Source: an uncultured Clostridia bacterium (lineage in GTDB: Bacteria > Bacillota > Clostridia > Christensenellales > Aristaeellaceae). From it: a DNA stretch of 64,000 nucleotides. Positions 54,293 to 62,072 of this stretch are shown here, piece by piece. Within the stretch, counting starts at the first letter, position 1. Each line of letters opens with the position of its first letter. A program made the translations under genes and the position numbers. The notes below the pieces were generated by a model. The model saw only the letters and a list, made by a program, of their open reading frames with translations. It made no database searches and had not been told where the DNA came from. The stretch lies in contig CALCQO010000046.1 of assembly GCA_937894675.1 (NCBI GenBank), positions 110,037-174,036 of the forward strand, given 5' to 3'.

Positions 54293-55459
54293 ATGAAAAC
54301 GTCCAACAAACAAACCCTGAAAAAGGTGCTGAACCTTTCTTTTATTGTTGGTACGTTTGCTATGGTGGTGTTCTTCGCCTTGCGCTCCGGGGATATCTCC
54401 CAGATTAAGAACGCCCTGGTATCCATGGACGCCATGTGGCTGCTGGGGGCTGTTGCCTGCTGGGCGCTGTACGCATTCCTGGAAGGGTTTATCGTGTATG
54501 TGTTTTTCCGCTTCCAGAAGGTGAAGGTGCGTGTGGGCACCAACCTGATGGTGGGGCTGATCGGCATGTACTATTCGTCTATAACCCCTGCCGCTACCGG
54601 CGGCCAGCCCATGCAGGTGTATTCCCTCAAGAAGCGGGGGGTGCCGCCGGGTGTTTCCACCTCCGCGCTGGCGGTAAAATTCTTCTGCTGGCAGTGCGCT
54701 TTGCTGCTGCTGGGGGCGGTGCTATGGCTGAGGGATCCCGCTTTTATCAAGGAAAACATGCGCGGGGGCGTCTGGTTTCTGCTGATTGGCTTCCTGGTCA
54801 ACGGGCTAACGGTGCTTGGCGTTGTGCTGCTGGCTATCAGCCGCAACACCGTGCGCGCGCTGATTGTTTTCTTCGTCAACCTGGCGCATAAACTGCGTAT
54901 CATCAAAGATAAGGCGAAAACCGCTTCCAAGTTTGACGCGGCGCTGAACGATTTTCACGCCAGCGTGAACCTGCTGACCCAGCACCCCTTCCAATTTCTG
55001 GTGCTGTTTTTACTGTCCTTGTTGGAAGTGCTGGCCATGATGAGCGCCATTTACTTTGTCTACCGGGGGCTGGGGCTGAATACCGCGAACTATGTCAGCC
55101 TGGTCACCATGCAAACCATGCTCTTTATTGCCGCGTCCTTTACGCCCCTGCCCGGCGCTTCCGGCGCTCAGGAAGGCGGCTTCTACCTGTTCTTCGGCAG
55201 CTTCTTTCCGGAGAACATCATCTTTGCCGCCATGTTTGTCTGGCGCTTTGTTACTTACTATATGTCCATCATCTGCGGGTTCGCAGCCGTGCTGTATGAC
55301 GGCGCCCACGTGACGAAAGCTAAAAACGCTTCCGATGCTCGTGATGGAACTGACCAAATCAACGGAGGAAATCATGAAGAAATTGCTCTTGGTTCTGCTG
55401 TCCCTGCTGCTTCTGATACCGGCGGCGCCTTCTCAGGCGGCGAGCAAGAAGGAGCCTAA
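54293..55459 (+). CDS. UPF0104 / LPG-synthase-TM-like membrane protein
   Basis: 388 residues from the ATG at 54293 (GAAAGG upstream). Eight or so helices with the UPF0104 (flippase-like, AglD/MprF transmembrane) signature: GLIGMYYSSITPAATGGQPM near 90 and SFTPLPGASGAQEGGFYLFF near 285. In MprF the related module flips lysyl-phosphatidylglycerol; here the catalytic domain is absent. The last 28 codons run through the ribosome site and signal-peptide region of the next gene (86-base overlap), so the true C-terminus could be shorter if a frameshift exists. Confidence 0.86.
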   Translation: MKTSNKQTLKKVLNLSFIVGTFAMVVFFALRSGDISQIKNALVSMDAMWLLGAVACWALYAFLEGFIVYVFFRFQKVKVRVGTNLMVGLIGMYYSSITPAATGGQPMQVYSLKKRGVPPGVSTSALAVKFFCWQCALLLLGAVLWLRDPAFIKENMRGGVWFLLIGFLVNGLTVLGVVLLAISRNTVRALIVFFVNLAHKLRIIKDKAKTASKFDAALNDFHASVNLLTQHPFQFLVLFLLSLLEVLAMMSAIYFVYRGLGLNTANYVSLVTMQTMLFIAASFTPLPGASGAQEGGFYLFFGSFFPENIIFAAMFVWRFVTYYMSIICGFAAVLYDGAHVTKAKNASDARDGTDQINGGNHEEIALGSAVPAASDTGGAFSGGEQEGA

Positions 55460-56261
55460 GCTCGTCCTGCTCCCCATGCAGATGGGTCAGGTAAGCCAGC
55501 CCATTGAGGGGGAGGGAACCTGGACAAGCGAACACCCCGACATTGCCACCGTATCCGCGGATGGTGTCATCACCGCGGCGCAGGAAGGGTATACCCTGGT
55601 GCTGTGCACCAACAAGAAGGGGGAGCCTGTTGTGCGCTGCGAGGTGAAGGTGGGCAGCAAACCGGTGCCCCAAGAGGTGCAGCGGGTGATTGATCTGGCT
55701 ATCGCGGATTGGGCGGCCGCAGGAGGCTCCGCCTTTCCCAAATATAACAAGTACACCCAATGGTATAACCCCGCCGCGAAAAACGGCTTCGGCTGGTGCG
55801 GCGCTTTCGTGGGCTTTCACTACAACGAAGTGGGCGTTGAGATGGACAAGGAATACCGCGCCAAGAACGCCCCGCCCCTTGCGGACGGCAACCTGTTTGT
55901 GGTCCGCCAGGCATCCCAGACCAAGCTGTTCGAGGGTTTTCAAAGCCGCAACCGCCTATCTAACATCCCCCAGGCGGGCTACTACATTATCTATGGCCGC
56001 AAAGGCAGTACGCCCTACACCCATGTAGGCCTGATTACCAAGGTAACCGAGATGGGCAACGGCGTCTATATGCTGGAAACGGTGGAGGGCAACCTCAACG
56101 CCCGCATCAAGCGCTACTGCTACCTGTACGACAGCCTGGCGGAAAGGAAGGAGCGCAACATCAGCTCCATCCCCGAAAGCATGCAGAACCAGCGGGATAT
56201 ATTCAACTATACCTATGTGGATAACTTCTATATCAATGTTTTCGGGCAAACCTGGTACTGA
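55374..56261 (+). CDS. Secreted Ig-like/CHAP-type cysteine hydrolase
   Basis: 295 residues from the ATG at 55374 (CGGAGGAAATC upstream). Signal peptide (1-21), a Big2-like Ig repeat (about 25-95, with EGTWTSEHPDIATVSADGVI), and a C-terminal CHAP/NlpC-like domain: Cys in NGFGWCGAFVGFHYNEVG (near 140) and His in GSTPYTHVGLITKV (near 225). This is the Cys/His arrangement of wall-peptide hydrolases. Likely a peptidoglycan hydrolase or amidase (inferred). Followed by a bidirectional terminator. Confidence 0.85.
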   Translation: MKKLLLVLLSLLLLIPAAPSQAASKKEPKLVLLPMQMGQVSQPIEGEGTWTSEHPDIATVSADGVITAAQEGYTLVLCTNKKGEPVVRCEVKVGSKPVPQEVQRVIDLAIADWAAAGGSAFPKYNKYTQWYNPAAKNGFGWCGAFVGFHYNEVGVEMDKEYRAKNAPPLADGNLFVVRQASQTKLFEGFQSRNRLSNIPQAGYYIIYGRKGSTPYTHVGLITKVTEMGNGVYMLETVEGNLNARIKRYCYLYDSLAERKERNISSIPESMQNQRDIFNYTYVDNFYINVFGQTWY

Positions 56262-56277
56262 GTATCCTTGATAAAAA

Positions 56278-56306
56278 AGACCGCGGCGTTATCTGCCGCG
56301 GTTTTA
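56278..56306. terminator. Bidirectional terminator
   Basis: CCGCGGC/GCCGCGG stem; T-rich on the plus side (TTTTATATTTT) and seen as TCTTTTTT on the minus side. Separates convergent genes. Confidence 0.88.
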
Positions 56307-57113
56307 TATTTTGCCGTCGATGCCGGCGTCCTGCAGTACCTTCTCCCGGTTGCGCAGATAGTAGTTCAAAAAGGACAGGCTGTCCAGCCGGTCATAGGTG
56401 GTTTCCTCCAGCCCGTGCCCTGTGACGGACAACAGCTGGGCACCGGGGAAGGAACTGAGCACGGGGGAGTGGGTAGCCATGATAATCTGGCTTTCATTCT
56501 TGATAGCAATGTCCATCAGCGCCATCAGGCTTAACTGGTTGGCGTAGGAAAGTGCGCCTTCCGGCTCATCCATCAGGTAGAGGCCTTTTTGCAGGATGCG
56601 GCTTTGGAAGAAGCTGAGAAATCCCTCCCCATGGGAGGATTCCTCCAGGCTGCGGCTGTACTGGCTGTCTATTTCCGCCAATGCTCGTTGATACGGCAGG
56701 CTTCCCTGGCTTCTCGCGTAGGCGCTGCGGCCCTTGTAATCCCGCTCCACCGCCGCCAATTCCTGGCGGGCTTCCTCCTTCATGCGGTGCAGATCATCCA
56801 GATATCGGGAAAAGTCCTCGGCAGAGAAATAAAAGCACCTGGTGTACTTGCCCCTCTGGGTTATCTTGCACAATCTGGCCGCCTGATGAAAGGCGGTCTG
56901 TTTTTCGCTTTGCGTCTGTTTGCCGATGCGCAGGGCTTTCAGCTTGGCGGCCAGCAGCTCCAGCAGGGTGGTTTTTCCGCTACCGTTTTCCCCGCACAGG
57001 ATACAGACAGGCTTGGTAAATGCAACCCGCGGCGTGTTTTCAAACAGGGGAAGGGACAGGGGATAGCCTGCTTCTTTGCTGGCGCGTATGTCCAAAGAAT
57101 CAAGGTAGATCAT
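56304..57113 (-). CDS. AAA ATPase (COG3910-like)
   Basis: 269 residues. Walker A GENGSGKTTLLELLA (residues 41-49 and on), ABC-like signature SSHGEGFLSFF (near 157), Walker B LYLMDEPEGALS (near 180), and switch His in IIMATHSPVLSS. It is a short RecF/SMC-like ATPase without a long coiled coil; such stand-alone ATPases are of unknown function. Its start overlaps the zincin gene by four bases, so the two are co-translated. Possible roles (DNA or stress related) are open. Confidence 0.88.
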   Translation of the reverse strand: MIYLDSLDIRASKEAGYPLSLPLFENTPRVAFTKPVCILCGENGSGKTTLLELLAAKLKALRIGKQTQSEKQTAFHQAARLCKITQRGKYTRCFYFSAEDFSRYLDDLHRMKEEARQELAAVERDYKGRSAYARSQGSLPYQRALAEIDSQYSRSLEESSHGEGFLSFFQSRILQKGLYLMDEPEGALSYANQLSLMALMDIAIKNESQIIMATHSPVLSSFPGAQLLSVTGHGLEETTYDRLDSLSFLNYYLRNREKVLQDAGIDGKI

Positions 57114-57472
57114 ATGGGCGGCCTCATCAGGCGCCTGGCGTCGGCGATTTCCAAATCCCGCGACCCGGCCTGGGATTCCAGGTGATGGGTCAGCTCATGC
57201 TTAATCACTTTATCGATCTCCAGGGTCATTTCTTCTTCCGACAGGTAGGGAAACACTGCCATGAACGAACCGTAAAACAGCATGATGCCGCGCCCCATCT
57301 GATGGCTAACCCGGTATTCCCCCAATGTGTAGCGGGGTTCACCCGGCTTGGACGCGGCGTGGAAACGTGTTTCCTCGCTGACGCCAATGCCCAGATTAAG
57401 GCCGTCAAACACGGGGGTGGGCAAACGCTGGGTTAACTGGCCCAATATGTGGGTAAAACGGTCGATGTCCAT
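57110..57472 (-). CDS. Small metallopeptidase-like protein (zincin, HExxH)
   Basis: 120 residues from the ATG at 57472, chosen because GGAGGTG precedes it; the open frame to 57595 is not translated. The HExxH zinc motif is His92-Glu93-x2-His96 (KHELTHHLES), and it resembles the acetyltransferase-adjacent 'metallopeptidase family' of minimal zincins (MtfA-like size) with the conserved GIGVSEE stretch near 28. No signal peptide: cytoplasmic. Upstream partner of the ATPase gene. Confidence 0.82.
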   Translation of the reverse strand: MDIDRFTHILGQLTQRLPTPVFDGLNLGIGVSEETRFHAASKPGEPRYTLGEYRVSHQMGRGIMLFYGSFMAVFPYLSEEEMTLEIDKVIKHELTHHLESQAGSRDLEIADARRLMRPPI

Positions 57473-57593
57473 GGGCACCTCCTGCCTGCATTGTATGGGG
57501 AAGGTGCTGCTCATGTCAACCTTTCCAAAGACAGGCGCCTGTGATATGATAATCCAGTATTGTAAAGAAAACGCAATTGTTTGGGAGGCAAGC

Positions 57594-58322
57594 ATGACAA
57601 AGGTATTTGCCCATCGCGGTGCGTCCGGCTACGCGCCGGAGAATACGCTGGAAGCCTTTCAGTTGGCAGCGCAGCTGGGGGCGGACGGTGTGGAACTGGA
57701 TGTCCATCTAACAAGGGACGGGCATCTCCTGGTCGCCCATGACGAACGGGTGGACCGCGTGTCCGACGGCATCGGCAGGATATGCGACATGCCGCTGAAG
57801 GATATTAAAAAGCTTTTTTTCAACGCCGTTCATCCTGAGTATGAGGAAGCGCGCGCCCCTACCCTGCAGGAAGTGTTCGAGCTGCTGCAGCCCACTAACC
57901 TGAAGATTAATGTGGAGCTGAAAAACAGCGTCCTTCCCTACCCGGGGATGGAGGAGAAGTGCCTCAAACTGGCTGCCCAGATGGGCATGGAGGAAAGGGT
58001 TCTGTATTCTTCCTTTAACCACCATAGCATGGTTCTGCTCAAGAAACTAAACCCCGCGGCGGTTTGCGGCATCCTGTATGACGGCTGTCTGATTAACCCC
58101 TGGAACTACGCGGTGAGCATCGGCATGGACGCCCTGCATCCCAATTATTCTGAACTGATCATGGTGCCCGACGAGTGCGAGAAGGCCCATGAAGCGGGTA
58201 TCCGCGTCAATACATGGACGGTCAATGACGAGCGGACCATGCGCATGGTGATTGCCTGCGGCGCGGATATCATGATGACCAATTATCCCGACAGGGCAAA
58301 AGCCGTGGTGGATATGGTTTGA
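57594..58322 (+). CDS. ugpQ: Glycerophosphodiester phosphodiesterase
   Basis: Cytosolic hydrolysis of glycerophosphodiesters to glycerol-3-phosphate and alcohol. 242 residues, no signal peptide, so UgpQ-type rather than secreted GlpQ. Catalytic His7 in VFAHRGASGYAPENTLEAF, the metal pair Glu/Asp in GVELDVHLTRDG, and catalytic His in LLVAHDERVDR. C-terminal VNTWTVNDE motif is present. GGGAGG ribosome site. A 12-base perfect palindrome (ACAGGCGCCTGT, 57531-57542) lies in its upstream region. Confidence 0.96.
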   Translation: MTKVFAHRGASGYAPENTLEAFQLAAQLGADGVELDVHLTRDGHLLVAHDERVDRVSDGIGRICDMPLKDIKKLFFNAVHPEYEEARAPTLQEVFELLQPTNLKINVELKNSVLPYPGMEEKCLKLAAQMGMEERVLYSSFNHHSMVLLKKLNPAAVCGILYDGCLINPWNYAVSIGMDALHPNYSELIMVPDECEKAHEAGIRVNTWTVNDERTMRMVIACGADIMMTNYPDRAKAVVDMV

Positions 58323-58347
58323 CGCTGCATACAGCGGATGTTATAAT
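58319..58347 (+). promoter_or_regulatory. yebC promoter
   Basis: TTGACG, 17-base spacer, TATAAT preceded by TGT; overlaps the ugpQ stop codon. Confidence 0.8.
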
Positions 58348-58382
58348 TATCTGTATTCGTAACGTAACGGAGGAGGAATTTC

Positions 58383-59129
58383 ATGTCTGGTCATTCCAAG
58401 TGGGCCAATATCAAGCATAAAAAGGGCAAGGCGGACGCCGCCAGAGGCGCGACTTTTACCAAAATCGGCCGTGAAATCGCCATCGCGGTCAAGGAAGGCG
58501 GCAGCGACCCCACCCAGAACAACAAGCTCAGGGACGTCATCGCCAAAGCCCGCTCCAACAACATGCCCAACGACAATATCGAGCGCAGCATCAAGAAAGC
58601 CGCGGGCGAACTGGGCAATGTCACCTATGAAGAGTTCATCTACGAAGGCTATGCCCCGGGCGGGATTGCCGTCATCGCCAGCGTGGTTACCGATAACCGC
58701 AACCGCACGGCGTCCGATGTCCGCCATATCTTTGATAAAAATGGCGGATCCCTGGGCCAAAGCGGCTCTGTCGGCTACATGTTCGACTACAAGGGCGTTA
58801 TCGTGGTGGAGCGGGAAGCGGGCATGGATGAGGACGAAGTGATGATGAACGCCCTGGACGCCGGCGCCGAGGACGTGGATATTTCCGATGAGGCCTTCGA
58901 AATCATCACGGCGCCCAACGACTTTTCCGCCGTTCGCGAAGCCTTGGAGGGCAAAGGCTACTCCTTCCTCTCCGCCGAGCGCGGCTACCTCCCCCAGATG
59001 ACCAACGCCATTCCTGATGAGGAAGTGCTGGCCAAGGTGCTCAAACTCTTGGATATGCTGGAGGAGAATGACGACATCGTAGAGGTCTACCACAACGCGG
59101 AACTGCCTGAGGAAGAGGAAGAAGACTGA
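58383..59129 (+). CDS. yebC: YebC/PmpR family protein
   Basis: 248 residues. Highly conserved N-terminus SGHSKWANIKHKKGKADAARG and blocks GGSDPTQNNKLRDVIAKAR and YEGYAPGGIAVIASVVTDN identify it. The family has been described as a DNA-binding regulator and, more recently, as an aid to translation of polyproline stretches. GGAGGAGG ribosome site, own promoter. Acidic C-terminus (PEEEEED). Confidence 0.97.
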   Translation: MSGHSKWANIKHKKGKADAARGATFTKIGREIAIAVKEGGSDPTQNNKLRDVIAKARSNNMPNDNIERSIKKAAGELGNVTYEEFIYEGYAPGGIAVIASVVTDNRNRTASDVRHIFDKNGGSLGQSGSVGYMFDYKGVIVVEREAGMDEDEVMMNALDAGAEDVDISDEAFEIITAPNDFSAVREALEGKGYSFLSAERGYLPQMTNAIPDEEVLAKVLKLLDMLEENDDIVEVYHNAELPEEEEED

Positions 59130-59168
59130 TTCATTCTCAAGTTTTTCCCTGATTTTCCGGAAAACCCC

Positions 59169-59197
59169 TTGACATCTTTGGCTGCATATGCTATTTT
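59169..59197 (+). promoter_or_regulatory. tRNA-Leu(CAG) promoter
   Basis: TTGACA, 17-base spacer, TATTTT preceded by TGC; transcription would start about ten bases before the tRNA. Confidence 0.78.
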
Positions 59198-59213
59198 ATT
59201 TCTCGCAGCCAAT

Positions 59214-59300
59214 GCGGGAATGGCGGAATTGGCAGACGCGCTAGATTCAGGTTCTAGTGTTCGCAAGGACATGCAGGTTCAAGTCCTGTTTCCCGCACCA
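59214..59300 (+). tRNA. tRNA-Leu (anticodon CAG)
   Basis: Acceptor GCGGGAA pairs with TTCCCGC; anticodon arm CTAGA-TTCAGGT-TCTAG places CAG; long variable arm (class II), T arm GCAGGTTCAAGTCCTGT-like, and CCA encoded (59298-59300). Confidence 0.96.
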
Positions 59301-59307
59301 AAGCAAG

Positions 59308-59339
59308 AAGCGTTGAGTAATCAGCGCTTTTTACTTTTC
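59308..59339 (+). terminator. tRNA-Leu(CAG) terminator
   Basis: AAGCGTTGA-GTAA-TCAGCGCTT hairpin (one G-U pair) followed by TTTTTACTTTT. Confidence 0.82.
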
Positions 59340-59421
59340 CTTTATGTATCAACGGGAGTTGGGGTATCAATTGTGATTTAGGAGAATCAAATTTGATGTT
59401 GAAATATCACATGTGAGCATG

Positions 59422-59467
59422 TTGTCTGCACGCTTGTCTGCACGCTTGTCTGCACGCTTGTCTGCAC
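59422..59467. repeat. Tandem 12-base repeat, 3.8 copies
   Basis: Unit TTGTCTGCACGC repeated without mismatch, in the 255-base gap between the tRNA terminator and the hydrogenase terminator. As it is a multiple of three it would encode (LSAR)n, but there is no ribosome site, so coding is not supported. Confidence 0.95.
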
Positions 59468-59504
59468 TGTACTTGGAGATATTTATAGACTAATTGCATA
59501 GTAT

Positions 59505-59542
59505 GAAAAAGTGCCCGCCTGATTCCTCATCATGCGGGCACT
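59505..59542 (-). terminator. Hydrogenase-like gene terminator
   Basis: AAGTGCCCGC/GCGGGCACTT stem; on the minus strand followed by TTTTTC. Confidence 0.85.
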
Positions 59543-59556
59543 TCTCTTATTTACAA

Positions 59557-60702
59557 CTATTTGCTTACTGCCTTTGTTACCCCATGCAAAGGATTGTCCT
59601 CAGCTGTTTCATAGGGAGAGGCTTCAGCGAAGGTTTTCACCGCTGTGCTGGCTCGAGGGATTTGGGACAGGGTGCCCGGACCGCCTACGCAGCCGCCAGG
59701 GCAGGCCATGCCTTCCAGCAGGCAGCCTTTTGCCTTGCCTGCTTTTGCCAAGGCCAGCATCTTCCTGCAGTCGTGCAGGGTATCCGCCTTCATCACGGGA
59801 ACGTCTTTTTCTGGGTGCGCTGCTTTCACCACATTCACCACAGCCTGGGCGACTCCGCCCGCCACAGCGTAGTTGCGCCCATCACGGGAGGATTGGCTTT
59901 CCAGTTCCACTTCCTCCATCTCGCTCAATTCAATCTGTTTGGCGCTGAAAATACCCATCAGTTCCTCAAAGGTGATTACATAGTCTACATAGGGCCGTAC
60001 CTCGTCGTCCAGCGCTTCGATTTTCTTGGCTACGCAGGGGCCGATAAATACCACCCGGGCGTTGGGGCGCTCCGCTTTAATGCGCTGGGCCGCCGCTACC
60101 ATGGGGGTATGGGTGAGGGCGATATTGTCAGATAATTCCGGAAAGTTCTTTTTCGCGAACATCGCCCAGGAGGGGCAGCAGCTGGTGCCCAGAAAATCCT
60201 TATGTTCGGGCACCTGCTGCAAGAACTCCTCCGCTTCGTGGAGGGAGCCCACATCCGCGCCCCAGCCGACTTCAATCACGCGGCTGATGCCCAGCGCCTT
60301 GATGCCGGCCACAATGCGTCCCGGCGTTGCCAGAGGGCCAAACTGCCCCACAAAAGAAGGCGCGATGGCGGCGAATACTTCCTCCCCCTGGCGGATGGCG
60401 GTAATCAGCTGGAAAATCTCACTTTTGTCGGCGATGGCGGCAAAGGGGCAGCTGACGATGCAAAGACCGCAGGAAACGCATTTGTCCTGATCAATCACAG
60501 CCCGTCCCAAACCATCGCTTCCGATGGCCTTGGCGCCGCAGGCCTGGGCGCAGGGGCGCCCGAAACGCAGGATGGCCTGATAGGGGCAGGCTGTCACGCA
60601 GCGCCCGCACTTGATGCACTTGCTCTGGTCGATAATGGCTGCGTTTTTCCGATGGATACCGCGTTTACCGGGCAGACGGTGGTGCAGGGGTGGGCTAGGC
60701 AT
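59557..60702 (-). CDS. [FeFe]-hydrogenase-like protein, catalytic part (downstream of frameshift)
   Basis: 381-codon frame. From about residue 20 (KNAAIIDQSKCIKCGRC) it continues the frame lost in the upstream piece. Two [4Fe-4S] motifs: CIKCGRCVTACPYQAI (with a C-A-Q-A-C follow-up) and CVSCGLCIVSCPFAAI, then H-cluster motifs TSCCPSW, GPCVAKKIEA and EGMACPGGCVGGP. Methods papers on class B-type hydrogenases (CpIII-like) describe GPC and GGCxxGP forms like these, in contrast to MPCxxK and GGGQP of the classic HydA. It probably reduces protons with ferredoxin; the role may be sensory or low-activity. The first 19 codons, to the frameshift, are not genuine. Confidence 0.88.
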   Translation of the reverse strand: MPSPPLHHRLPGKRGIHRKNAAIIDQSKCIKCGRCVTACPYQAILRFGRPCAQACGAKAIGSDGLGRAVIDQDKCVSCGLCIVSCPFAAIADKSEIFQLITAIRQGEEVFAAIAPSFVGQFGPLATPGRIVAGIKALGISRVIEVGWGADVGSLHEAEEFLQQVPEHKDFLGTSCCPSWAMFAKKNFPELSDNIALTHTPMVAAAQRIKAERPNARVVFIGPCVAKKIEALDDEVRPYVDYVITFEELMGIFSAKQIELSEMEEVELESQSSRDGRNYAVAGGVAQAVVNVVKAAHPEKDVPVMKADTLHDCRKMLALAKAGKAKGCLLEGMACPGGCVGGPGTLSQIPRASTAVKTFAEASPYETAEDNPLHGVTKAVSK

Positions 60703-61076
60703 TTGCGGCAGTTGTTGGATACCTCAATGCGGTCGGTGGGACACGCCTCACAGGCAAAAGGAATGACATTGACCAGGGGCAGCGTCAGCTTTTTATCGCT
60801 GGTGGCGCAGCTTGCCATATCATCCGTCAGGCTTTTATGCATGCTGACAGGGCGCATTTCCAAGCCCATGGCCAGGCGCGTCCTTTCCCTTATGATGGCG
60901 CGCTCTTTAAACACGCTGTCCCGGTAGGTGGCGACCTCGCCAGGGATGATGCGATAAGAACTGTCATAAAAATAGGTAAAATCCTGGCTGTCCAATGGTC
61001 GCTCAAAGGCGAACTTGGCCACCTCTGTAAAAACCTGGCGGCGTATCTTGGTGATGGGGGTAAACAAGCCTCTCAT
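60594..61076 (-). CDS. [FeFe]-hydrogenase-like protein, N-terminal part (upstream of frameshift)
   Basis: 160-codon frame starting MRGLFTPITKIRRQVFTEVAKFAFE with AAGGAG upstream. Residues 1-143 are the genuine start of the hydrogenase-like protein, ending in a ferredoxin-type motif CRKCLAHPCTTVCPVNAV; beyond the frameshift (about residue 145) it reads out of frame (TQPLSTRASASSAGAA). Joined to the catalytic frame it would give about 506 residues. Confidence 0.85.
   Translation of the reverse strand: MRGLFTPITKIRRQVFTEVAKFAFERPLDSQDFTYFYDSSYRIIPGEVATYRDSVFKERAIIRERTRLAMGLEMRPVSMHKSLTDDMASCATSDKKLTLPLVNVIPFACEACPTDRIEVSNNCRKCLAHPCTTVCPVNAVSIGKTQPLSTRASASSAGAA
60644..60648 (-). other. Frameshift site in the hydrogenase-like gene (A5 run)
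   Basis: Minus strand reads GGA AAA ACG; a sixth A (or a -1 slip on AAA) would give GGA AAA AAC GCA, that is G-K-N-A, joining the two frames without loss of sequence. Whether this is sequencing error, mutation or programmed slip is unresolved. Confidence 0.8.
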
Positions 61077-61100
61077 TGTATGCTCCTTGCAAGTTCATGG

Positions 61101-61132
61101 AAAAACCCCACGCAGGCGGCTGCATCATGGGG
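61101..61132 (-). terminator. Terminator between the 2Fe-2S gene and the hydrogenase gene
   Basis: CCCCA/TGGGG outer and GCAG/CTGC inner stems, followed on the minus strand by TTTTT. Hence the hydrogenase gene may get only read-through from the upstream gene or have its own promoter. Confidence 0.75.
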
Positions 61133-61150
61133 AAGGAAAATCGAAAATGA

Positions 61151-61426
61151 TTATTTGTTGGCCTTGGGACAGCGGGCGAGGATGGCGGCCATGACGCTTT
61201 CGCTTTCCGCCTCATGAAGAATCTGTCCATTCACCCGTACAATCGGGCCTTGAATGCCCTGACGGCACAAATCCATGCAGGGGATGGCGCGGACTTCCAC
61301 CTCACAGAATTCACCGCCCATTTCCCGCTGAATTTCATCCAGGGAATGGATGGAGTCGATGATGTTCATCGCGCCCATCATGGTGCAATGGGTTCCGGCA
61401 CATACTTCAACAATAATTTTATCCAT
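61151..61426 (-). CDS. Thioredoxin-like [2Fe-2S] ferredoxin (NuoE-like, HydC-type)
   Basis: 91 residues. Cysteine pattern CAGTHC (residues 9-14) and CMDLC (50-54) matches the [2Fe-2S] domain of NuoE and of small hydrogenase subunits. It ends with a helix EAESESVMAAIL. GGGAGG ribosome site. Its place directly upstream of the hydrogenase gene suggests that it hands electrons to or from it, but the pair is separated by a terminator. No NAD-binding domain is encoded. Confidence 0.85.
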   Translation of the reverse strand: MDKIIVEVCAGTHCTMMGAMNIIDSIHSLDEIQREMGGEFCEVEVRAIPCMDLCRQGIQGPIVRVNGQILHEAESESVMAAILARCPKANK

Positions 61427-61458
61427 GCTGGCCTCCCTTGAATATGTCTCTTTTATTT

Positions 61459-61487
61459 ATTGTACCATAGGATCCTTCCTTAGTAAA
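61459..61487 (-). promoter_or_regulatory. Promoter of the 2Fe-2S/hydrogenase genes
   Basis: TTTACT, 17-base spacer, TACAAT preceded by TGG, minus strand. Confidence 0.65.
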
Positions 61488-61562
61488 AGCGAAAACCCGG
61501 AAATTGCGGAATTAATCTGCCGGCCGGTAAGCATTAGCATGTGCAAAAAATTCACGCCAGGT

Positions 61563-61574
61563 GTTTCACGAAAC
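61563..61574. promoter_or_regulatory. Palindrome GTTTC-AC-GAAAC
   Basis: Perfect five-base arms in the upstream region of the cytochrome b5-like gene, near TGGTATATA (61582-61590), which may be its -10. Candidate operator. Confidence 0.3.
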
Positions 61575-61643
61575 CTATGGGTGGTATATAAAAAGAGTAA
61601 GGTAAACCAAACGTGAATTGTTACTATGAAAGGAAATGTAAGA

Positions 61644-62060
61644 ATGTTAAAGAAGTTTAGTATAATCGCTCTGTTGCTGGCCCTGGTATTGGTATTGGTT
61701 GGCTGTGCTCCCAAAGCCCCGCAGGCTACTGCTACGCCCGTTCCCGCTACGGAAGCCCCCGCAACTGCTGTTCCTGCCACTGACGCGCCTGCGGCAGCGG
61801 TACAGGAGCCTGCCGAAGCGGAAGCCCTGGAACTGACTGTGGAAGAGCTTGCCCAGTATAACGGCAAGGATGGCCAGAAAGCGTATATTGCCGTGGATGG
61901 TATTGTGTACGATGTAACAAACAGCGCGGCTTGGAAGAATGGCCAGCACAACGGCTTTGAAGCCGGCAAAGACCTGACGGCGGAAATCAAGGACAAGTCC
62001 CCCCATGGTGTTGCCAAGCTGGACAATGTTGTGGAAATCGGCAAGCTGGTTACCGAGTAA
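61644..62060 (+). CDS. Cytochrome b5-like heme-binding lipoprotein
   Basis: 138 residues from the ATG at 61644 (AAAGGAAA upstream; the ATG at 61626 has no ribosome site). Lipoprotein signal with LVLVGC (Cys21), an Ala/Pro/Thr linker (about 22-60), then a b5-type domain (about 62-138): LTVEELAQYNGKDGQKAYIA and VYDVTNSAAWKNGQHNGFE. Two conserved His (His102, His121) match the heme-ligand positions of COG4892-type b5 domains (GxHxxFxxG and PHG). Anchored outside the membrane, it is likely an electron carrier. Followed by a hairpin and a membrane gene with bis-His pattern. Confidence 0.88.
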   Translation: MLKKFSIIALLLALVLVLVGCAPKAPQATATPVPATEAPATAVPATDAPAAAVQEPAEAEALELTVEELAQYNGKDGQKAYIAVDGIVYDVTNSAAWKNGQHNGFEAGKDLTAEIKDKSPHGVAKLDNVVEIGKLVTE

Positions 62061-62072
62061 TCTTTGCTTGAT

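Noticed and set aside
59169..59381. Open frame across tRNA-Leu(CAG)
   Set aside because: It covers a complete tRNA and its promoter; no ribosome site.
59422..59467. CRISPR array
   Set aside because: Units are contiguous 12-mers without spacers.
59419..59493. (LSAR)n peptide encoded by the tandem repeat
   Set aside because: No ribosome site and no conservation that can be judged.
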